Shown piece by piece: positions 56,901-64,000 of a DNA stretch of 64,000 nucleotides (positions are counted from its first letter, which is position 1; each line of letters opens with the position of its first letter). The DNA is from Megaleporinus macrocephalus (taxonomy: Eukaryota > Chordata > Actinopteri > Characiformes > Anostomidae): the NCBI GenBank assembly GCA_021613375.1, contig CM038714.1, positions 43,810,123-43,874,122 on the forward strand, written 5' to 3'. Below the pieces are notes generated by a model, which had not been told where the DNA came from, searched no databases, and was given only the letters and a program-made list of their open reading frames with translations. The position numbers and the translations under genes are program-made.

Positions 56901-58850
56901 GATGGGAGAACACTGAGGTGGGAGGACGCTGAGGTGGGAAAACACTGCAATGGGACAATGCTGTGGTGGGAGAACATTAGCTGATTTGGGAGAACGCTGT
57001 GGTGGGAGAACATTAGCTGCTTTGGGAGAACGCTGTGGTGGGAGAACATTAGCTGCTTTGGGAGAACGCTGTGGTGGGAGAACATTAGCTACTTTGGGAG
57101 AATGCTGTGGTGGGAGAACATTAGCTACTTTGGGAGAACGCTGTGGTGGGAGAACATTAGCTGCTTTGGGAGAACGCTGTGGTGGGAGAACATTAGCTGC
57201 TTTGGGAGAACGCTGTGGTGGGAGAACATTAGCTGCTTTGGGAGAACGCTGTGGTGGGAGAACATTAGCTGCTTTGGGAGAACACTGTGGTGGGAGAACA
57301 TTAGCTGCTTTGGGAGAACGCTGTGGTGGGAGAACATTAGCTACTTTGGGAGAACGCTGTGGTGGGAGAACATTAGCTACTTTGGGAGAACGCTGTGGTG
57401 GGAGAACATTAGCTGCTTTGGGAGAACGCTGTGGTGGGAGAACATTAGCTGCTTTGGGAGAACGCTGTGGTGGGAGAACATTAGCTGCTTTGGGAGAACA
57501 TTTGCTGTGGCGGGAGAACATTAGCTACTTTGGGAGAACGCTGTGGTGGGAGAACATTAGCTGCTTTGGGAGAACGCTGTGGTGGGAGAACATTAGCTAC
57601 TTTGGGAGAACGCTGTGGTGGGAGAACATTAGCTACTTTGGGAGAACGCTGTGGTGGGAGAACATTAGCTGCTTTGGGAGAACGCTGTGGTGGGAAACAT
57701 TAGTTACTTTGGGAGAACGCTGTGGTGGGAGAACATTAGCTGCTTTGGGAGAACGCTGTGGTGGGAAACATTAGTTACTTTGGGAGAACGCTGGGGTGGG
57801 AGAACATTAGCTGCTTTGGGAGAACGCTGTGGTGGGAAACATTAGTTACTTTGGGAGAACGCTGTGGTGGGAGAACATTAGCTGCTTTGGGAGAACGCTG
57901 TGGTGGGAGAACATTAGCTACTTTGGGAGAACGCTGTGGTGGGAGAACATTAGCTGCTTTGGGAGAACGCTGTGGTGGGAGAACATTAGCTGCTTTGGGA
58001 GAACATTTGCTGTGGTGGGAGAACATTAGCTGCTTTGGGAGAACATTTGCTGTGGTGGGAGAACATTAGCTACTTTGGTAGAACATTTGCTGTGGTGGGA
58101 GAACATTTGCTATGGTGGGAGAATGCAGTGGTGGGAAAACACTGTGGTGGAGAAAAGCTGTGGAGCAGAGCACTGCAGTAGGGAAACATTGTGGTTAGAG
58201 AATATTATGGTGGGAATCACTCATTATGGTGGAGGAACACTCACTACTGTGGAAAAACAAGGCGGTGGGAGGACGCAGTCGTGGGAGGACACTTGCCATG
58301 GTGGGAGAACACCATGGTGGGAAAAGGTTGGATGAGAGAAGGTTATGGTGCAAGAATAGAGTGGTGGAAGAAACCTCACTATGGTGGGAAAACACTGTGG
58401 TGGAGGAATGCTGTGCTGGGAGAACACTGGCTATGGTGGGAGAACACTGTGGAGAAGTAGAACACTATGGTGGGACAACGCTGAGGTACAGAACACGGTG
58501 ATGGGAAAACAACGAGATGGTGGGGGGGCACTTGCTACGGTGGGACAACGCTGGGGAGGGGTAGAACACTAAGGTGGGACAATGCTGTGATATAGAACGC
58601 AATGATGGGAGAACAACAAGGTGGGGGAACACTTGCTATGGTAGGAGAACGCTGCAGTGGGAGAACACCATGGTTGGAAAACACATGTTACAGTGGGAGA
58701 ACGCTGTGGGGGATAGAATGCTGTGGTGGGAGAACACAGTGGGGGATAGAATGCTGTGGTGGGAGAACGCTGTGGGGGATAGAATGCTGTGGTGGGAGAA
58801 CGCTGTGTGGGATAGAATGCTGCGGTGGGAGAACGCTGCTGTCCACTGTT
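56901..58850. repeat. 36-bp minisatellite reaching an exon donor
   Basis: The core unit GCTGTGGTGGGAGAACATTA plus GCTGCTTTGGGAGAAC is 36 bases and repeats about 30 times between 56958 and 58080 with minor GCTGC/GCTAC variants. It then degrades into looser GGTGGGAGAACACT units up to 58850. The period of 12 codons produces the 274-, 236- and 140-codon open frames, all artefacts. The right edge lies about 15 bases from the splice donor of the exon at 58865-59035. Confidence 0.96.
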
Positions 58851-58864
58851 GATGTAAGTGTTAC

Positions 58865-59035
58865 CTTGCTGACTGAGCGGTCAGTTACACTCCTGGCCAG
58901 CTGCTGTGTCTCAGTGATTTGGTCAGCCACTCTCTTCTGCTCATTTAGCTTCTCAGCCAGAGTCTCCAGCTCTGTCAGAGCCAACTGCAGGGGCAGCCGG
59001 TCCACATGACCTTTAGGAGTATTCTTCAGCATATC
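58865..59035 (-). CDS. arhgef10l: ARHGEF10L-like internal exon, DH domain end
   Basis: Exactly 57 codons, phase 0 on both sides. The peptide begins [20 protein letters not shown] and continues with [18 protein letters not shown], ending DRSVSK. This is the last part of the DH domain: the LLxxLLKxT element after the conserved QR motif and the long final helix, which contacts the Rho GTPase in this family. The acceptor in gene sense is CTCTCTGTTAG and the donor GTAACACT. The exon is frame-neutral. A 36-bp minisatellite starts about 15 bases after its donor, and a 3-kb polypyrimidine field (on the transcribed strand) lies before its acceptor. Confidence 0.95.
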
Positions 59036-59544
59036 CTAACAGAGAAAGAGAGAGAGTAATTAGGAGTGACCGAGACACAGACGCTGCAGGACACGGACAA
59101 GATCGATGTTCATTTCTGAAGTTCATAAATACCAGTTATTACACACAGCATGAGCAGTCCAGTGGTCTGCTCTTATTTGGATGAGGGCTGAAGTTTTAAA
59201 CACCTCAGTGTCACAGCTGGACTGAGAGTAGTCCATCAAACATATCCAGCCCACCACTGATGGAGGACTAGAGGGTGACCAACACCAGCTGTGCAGAAAC
59301 AGAGGAGCTATTATCTCTGACTTTGTTGAGACCACCTCTACATCTATATGATGGACCAGCAAGGTAGGAGTGTCTAATAATAATAGAGTAGACAGTGAGT
59401 CGACATTGCTGTATCTGATCCACTCGTACCAGTACAGCACACAATAACACACCACCAACACGTCAGTGTCACTGCAGTGCTGAGAATAATTCACAGCCCA
59501 AATAATAGCTGGTTTTAATGTTATGGCTAAAACCAAACGTTGGA
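59036..59544. mobile_element. dispersed repeat (family 2), larger copy
   Basis: Bases about 59165-59520 carry GCTGAAGTTTTAAACACC, CACCACTGATGGAGGACTAG, GATGGACCAGCAAGGTAGGA and CAGTGTCACTGCAGTGCTGA, words of a common fish interspersed repeat also seen in part at 38430-38705. No transposase. Confidence 0.5.
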
Positions 59545-59615
59545 AAGAAAGGAAGGAGAGACAGACACAGAGAGAGAGAAGCAAAAACAGGGAATCAAAC
59601 AGAATAAGTAAAAGT

Positions 59616-59667
<52 letters not shown>

Positions 59668-59716
59668 AAAAGACACAGAGAGAGAGAAGCAAAAACAGAT
59701 AATCAAACATAAGCAA

Positions 59717-59763
<47 letters not shown>

Positions 59764-59821
59764 GAGAGACAAAGACACACAGAGAGAGAGAAGCAAAAAC
59801 ATAATCAAACAGAATAAGTCA

Positions 59822-59856
<35 letters not shown>

Positions 59857-59912
59857 GAGAGACAAAGACAAAGAGAGAAAAGCAAAAACAATGAATCAAA
59901 CAGAAGAAGTAA

Positions 59913-59963
<51 letters not shown>

Positions 59964-60050
59964 GAGAGACAAAGACACAGAGAGAGAAGCAAAAACGGAA
60001 TCAAACAGAATAAGCAAAAGAAAGAAAGAAAGAAGGAAAGATGTAAATAA
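59545..60050. repeat. composite GAAA array 1
   Basis: Five copies of a ~60-bp block (GGAGAGACAAAGACAC, GAGAGAGAAGCAAAAACA, AATCAAACAGAATAAGTAAA) alternate with (GAAA)n runs of 20-60 bases. The minus-strand frames full of LSFFLSFF are artefacts. Confidence 0.95.
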
Positions 60051-60350
60051 AGAAAGAGAGAGGAGAGAAAACAGAACTGGTGAAATAAAGAAAGACAGAA
60101 AGAAAGAGAAAGGAAAGAGACAAAGAAGGATAGAGAGGAGAGAAAAAAAAAGGAAAAAAAAATACTGAAAAAAAAGTAAAGGAGAAATAGATAGAAAAAA
60201 ACAATCACTGAAAGAAAGAAAGAAAGAAGGAAAGAAAGAAAGTAGAGATACCGACACAGAGAAAGTGAGAGAGAAATATAAACAGAAACAAAAAGAAAAT
60301 CAGTGAAAGAAAGAAAAAACAGATCTGGTCAGATATAGAGAGATAGAGAT
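60051..60350. repeat. degenerate purine-rich tract
   Basis: Continuation of array 1 composition (GAAAG, GGAAAG, GAGAGG) without the conserved block; almost all A and G on the plus strand. Confidence 0.85.
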
Positions 60351-60943
<593 letters not shown>

Positions 60944-60949
60944 CATATT

Positions 60950-61020
60950 ATTTTAATCGCTTTACCTTTACTGTACCTTCAATGGAACCATTTCTATTGG
61001 TCCAATCATCATATCAGTCT
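60950..61020. repeat. short dispersed repeat, inverted
   Basis: CCTTCAATGGAACCATTTC and TATTGGTCCAATCATCATA match the complement of part of 51748-52236 and the plus-strand copy at 62620-62700. Each copy next to the GAAA arrays follows a TA/T-rich tract. Confidence 0.75.
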
Positions 61021-61029
61021 TCATATAAT

Positions 61030-61429
61030 ATAAAAAGAAAAGAAAGGAAAGACAAAGACACAAAGAGAAGCAAAATAGAGGATCAAACAGAATAAGTAAA
61101 AGAAAGTAAAAAAGAAAGAAAGAAAGAAAGACACAAAGAGAGAGAAGCAAAAACAGAGAATCAAACAGAATAAGTAAAAGAAAGTAAAAAAGAAAGAAAG
61201 AAAGAAAGACACAAAAAGAGAGAAGCAAAAACAGAGAATCAAACAGAATAAGTAAAAGAAAGTAAAAAAGAAAGAAAGAAAGAAAGACACAAAGAGAGAG
61301 AAGCAAAAACAGAGAATCAAACAGAATAAGTGAAAGAAAGAAAGAAAGAAAGAAAGAAAAAAGAAAGAAAGGAGAGACAAAGACAGAGAGAGAGAGAAGC
61401 AAAAGCAGATAATCAAACAGAATAAGTAA

Positions 61430-61496
<67 letters not shown>

Positions 61497-61552
61497 GAGA
61501 GACAAAGACACAGAGAGAGAAGCAAAAGCAGATAATCAAACAGAATAAGTAA

Positions 61553-61603
<51 letters not shown>

Positions 61604-62260
61604 GAGAGACAAAGACACAGAGAGAGAGAAGCAAAAACAGATAATCAAACAGAATAAGTAAAAGAAAGAAAGAAGGAAAGAAAGAAAGAAAAAAGAAAGA
61701 AGGAAAGAAAGGAAGAAAGAAAGGAGAGACAAAGACAGAGAGAGAAGCAAAAGCAGATAATCAAACAGAATAAGTAAAAGAAAGAAAGAAAGAAAGAAAG
61801 AAGGAAAGAAAGAAAGAAAGAAAGGAGAGACAGACACAGAGAGAGAAGCAAAAGCAGATAATCAAACAGAATAAGTAAAAGAAAGAAAGAAGGAAAGAAA
61901 GAAAAAAGAAAGAAAGAAAGAAAGAAAGAAAGGAGAGACAAAGACACAGAGAGAGAGAAGCAAAAGCAGATAATCAAACAGAATAAGTAAAAGAAAGAAA
62001 GAAAGAAAGAAAGGAGAGACAAAGACAGAGAGAGAGAAGCAAAAGCAGATAATCAAACAGAATAAGTAAAAGAAAGAAAGAAAGAAAGAAAGAAAGAAAC
62101 GAGAGACAAAGACACAGAGAGAGAAGCAAAAGCAGATAATCAAACAGAATAAGTAAAAGAAAGAAAGAAGGAAAGAAAGAAAAAAGAAAGAAAGAAAGAA
62201 AGAAAGGAGAGACAAAGACAGAGAGAGATGCAAAAGCAGATAATCAAACAGAATAAGTAA

Positions 62261-62296
<36 letters not shown>

Positions 62297-62562
62297 AAAA
62301 AAGGAGAAACAAAGACACAGAGAGAGAGAAGCAAAAGCAGATAATCAAACAGAACAAGTAAAAGAAAGAAAGAAAGAAAGAAAGAAAGGAGAAACAAAGA
62401 CAGAGAGAGAGAAGCAAAAACAGATAATCAAACAGAACAAGTAAAAGAAAGAAAGAAAGAAAGAAAGGAGAAACAAAGACACAGAGAGAGAGAAGCAAAA
62501 GCAGATAATCAAACAGAACAAGTAAAAGAAAGAAAGAAAGAAAGGAGAGACAAAGAATAATT
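61030..62562. repeat. composite GAAA array 2
   Basis: About 16 copies of the same ~60-bp block as array 1 (marker AATCAAACAGAA) separated by (GAAA)n runs of different lengths. The first four units are shorter (period about 78). Every copy points the same way. The 289-, 172-, 125- and 123-codon minus frames are artefacts. Confidence 0.95.
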
Positions 62563-62904
62563 AAAAAAAATAATAATAAAAAAAATATATATATATATAG
62601 TTTTCCTATTATTTTTATCTCTTTACCTTCAATGTACCTTTAATGTAGCCAGAGTTTTGGAGCATTTCTATTGGTCCATTCATCATAACAATCTTCATAT
62701 AATATGAACACTGGTGTGAAAAACTAAGATATATATGTTTTTTATTGGACAGCAACAATTATATAAACCAAACATCTGTAGCCACCGAAGCTAGCATCAC
62801 GCCGCTAGAGTGAAGAAGTCAGCAGCCAATGCTGGAGCAGCCAATCAACATGGGACCACCTAAATACCAGGAGGTATTTCACATACTGATTATGTTACCT
62901 TTCT
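62563..62904. repeat. AT tract and dispersed repeat copy
   Basis: A/T-rich AATAAT and TA runs (62563-62600) are followed by a copy of the GGTCCATTCATCATAAC dispersed repeat (62620-62760). The remainder to 62904 is unique-looking. Confidence 0.6.
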
Positions 62905-63138
62905 ATTTCTAAAACTAAACGGTATGTATTTCCACCTAGTGGTTCAGATAGGAATTGCAGGGACCTGGCCGGAGGGGGTTTCACGCAGGGCTCCTATACA
63001 GAATACAGAAATTAGGTTCATTGGTTTAACGCCATCGATCGACTCTTGGGATTGGCTAAATTTAAGAAATATTGGCCAATCACATATTTTGTTTAAAAAT
63101 CGTCCGATACCGATACATGGCCGATCAATCCTTACATG
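62905..63138 (-). mobile_element. truncated hAT-like element fragment
   Basis: Complement of the left part of 28128-28897: CACCTAGTGGTTCAGATAGG, AACGCCATCGATCGACTC, CCGATACCGATACATGGCCG. Only about 230 bases remain, and a short internal difference (about 62970-63005) is present. The frame at 62924-63145 is not a gene. Confidence 0.7.
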
Positions 63139-63303
63139 GCGTTAATCCTGAATGGTAGTCTGAGGGAAAACACAATGAATTCAATGACTTGACCGCGAAG
63201 TGCCCCACTGGCGTAACCAAAGAACAGGCCAGGTCTACTTGCCGACTTGCTTGATGACCTTCCTTCCTTCTTTTATGATGTATCTTATGTGAACACCACT
63301 GAC

Positions 63304-63396
63304 CTGCAGGAGGAGAATGAACTGAGGAAAACGCTGAATAGGCTTCACCATCAGGCCGTAAAGTGTGATGCGGTCAGCACTGGACGACTGCTTCTT
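63304..63396 (-). CDS. arhgef10l: ARHGEF10L-like internal exon, DH core
   Basis: Thirty-one codons, phase 0 at both ends, reading [20 protein letters not shown] then [11 protein letters not shown]. The [20 protein letters not shown] pattern is the third conserved region of DH domains, with the QR pair that supports the Rho-binding face. It joins directly to DMLKNTP in 58865-59035. The acceptor in gene sense is GTGTGTTTGTAG and the donor GTCAGTGG. Upstream exons of the gene lie beyond the window. Like the next exon it is frame-neutral. Confidence 0.95.
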
Positions 63397-63965
63397 CTAC
63401 AAACACACACATGATAAAAAGAGAGAGAGAGAGAGAGAGAGATTTACATTTCAGAAACACCTCGATCAGCTTCTCAGTCCTGCTAAAAGAGGGTTAGCTA
63501 CCACACAGAGCGGATAGATTCTGGCACTCTAGGGAAAGAGAGATAGAGGGAGTGGGCGTGGGTGGAGGTTAGTATTATACTATCGATTGTCTCAGCCTTG
63601 CCAAAAGCCTTTGGCAGTCATTAGACACTGTACTGTCAGAGTGGAGGTGTACTTAGGAGCGCTCAAGAGAGGGAATATATCAGACTACGCTTGACTGTGC
63701 ATTTATACAATGGAGGGTCAGTTTCCCACACACAGATTAAGCCCAGACCTGCGCTAAATCACTCTGTCGGTGTCAGTTTCCCACTGAAAAAAACACTTTA
63801 AACTTTAAACTAGTCCAAGTCGGAGTCCAGAAATCCATTCCCTGAGGTTTCTTTCCCAGTCTTAAATTTTTTTCCAGTTTTCAAGCCTTATTTGGGACAT
63901 TAACTGGTATAAAGTTACAGTAATACCAAACACACTCAGAACCACCTTAAAAAATTCAAATCTTT
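63397..63965. other. intron sequence upstream of the first visible exon
   Basis: Includes a (GA)n run at 63420-63442 and unique-looking DNA. No further DH exon recognised. Confidence 0.5.
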
Positions 63966-64000
63966 GCCTCATATGGCCAAAAGTAAGTGGACACCTGAGT
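63966..64000. mobile_element. Tc1-like terminal repeat, cut by window end
   Basis: ATATGGCCAAAAGTAAGTGG followed by ACACCTGAG is the terminal repeat of the Tc1-like family also represented at 42868 and 37225-37430. Only the first 35 bases are inside the window. Confidence 0.6.

Noticed and set aside
56811..57774. Open frames of 236 and 274 codons on both strands
   Set aside because: They are produced by the 36-bp minisatellite (12 codons per unit). Several frames on both strands are open at once, and there is no start context or known domain.

Overview
This window is vertebrate, almost certainly teleost, nuclear DNA. The evidence is split exons with GT-AG introns, very long introns, abundant Tc1/mariner-type fragments, a fish-type L2 LINE tail and very dense microsatellites. 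An otophysan fish (characin or catfish group) would fit, but the species cannot be fixed from the sequence.

Only one protein-coding gene is supported. It lies on the minus strand and is covered by six internal exons: 63304-63396, 58865-59035, 45505-45650, 44547-44719, 27561-27676 and 24267-24394. They join in frame into 275 codons plus two bases, with GT-AG junctions throughout. The product reads as the end of a Dbl-homology (DH) domain followed by the PH-like region of a Rho guanine-nucleotide exchange factor. It looks closer to ARHGEF10L than to ARHGEF10. The 5' exons lie beyond the right edge. The 3' exons (the rest of the PH-like region and the beta-propeller part) were not found. The last exon ends in an open splice donor, so positions 1-24266 are read as one intron of at least 24 kb.

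Everything else is intronic repeat or unassigned sequence. From left to right: a 57-bp minisatellite (1.2-1.9 kb); a diverged direct duplication (2.7 and 5.1 kb); an AT-cored palindrome (3.7 kb); a solo LTR (5.8 kb); a Harbinger-like MITE candidate (8.6-9.4 kb); a foldback element (11.6-12.05 kb); a 3.3-kb satellite field with a 32+36 bp dimer and a 1.2-kb segmental duplication (14.75-18.4 kb); an unusual non-repetitive block (18.65-19.2 kb); a second solo LTR (20.1 kb); two inverted Tc1-type MITEs (21.6 and 23.25 kb); a large inverted duplication (24.9-25.5 kb); a hAT-like element (28.1-28.9 kb); a pyrimidine tract (30.5-32 kb); a decayed Tc1 element (34.1-35.0 kb); a 17-bp minisatellite inside a dispersed element (41.3-42.1 kb); Tc1 debris (42.9-44.4 kb); several tandem segmental duplications (48-53.7 kb); an L2 tail and another Tc1 corpse (54.8-56.4 kb); a 1.95-kb 36-bp minisatellite that stops next to an exon (56.9-58.85 kb); and two composite GAAA arrays (59.5-62.6 kb).

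I found no convincing new biological system. The most unusual signals are structural: foldbacks, minisatellites caught before and after expansion, a 179-bp identical repeat pair, and long polypyrimidine or repeat arrays flanking a frame-neutral DH exon. The many long open frames in the repeat arrays are by-products of repeat periods divisible by three and are not annotated as genes.
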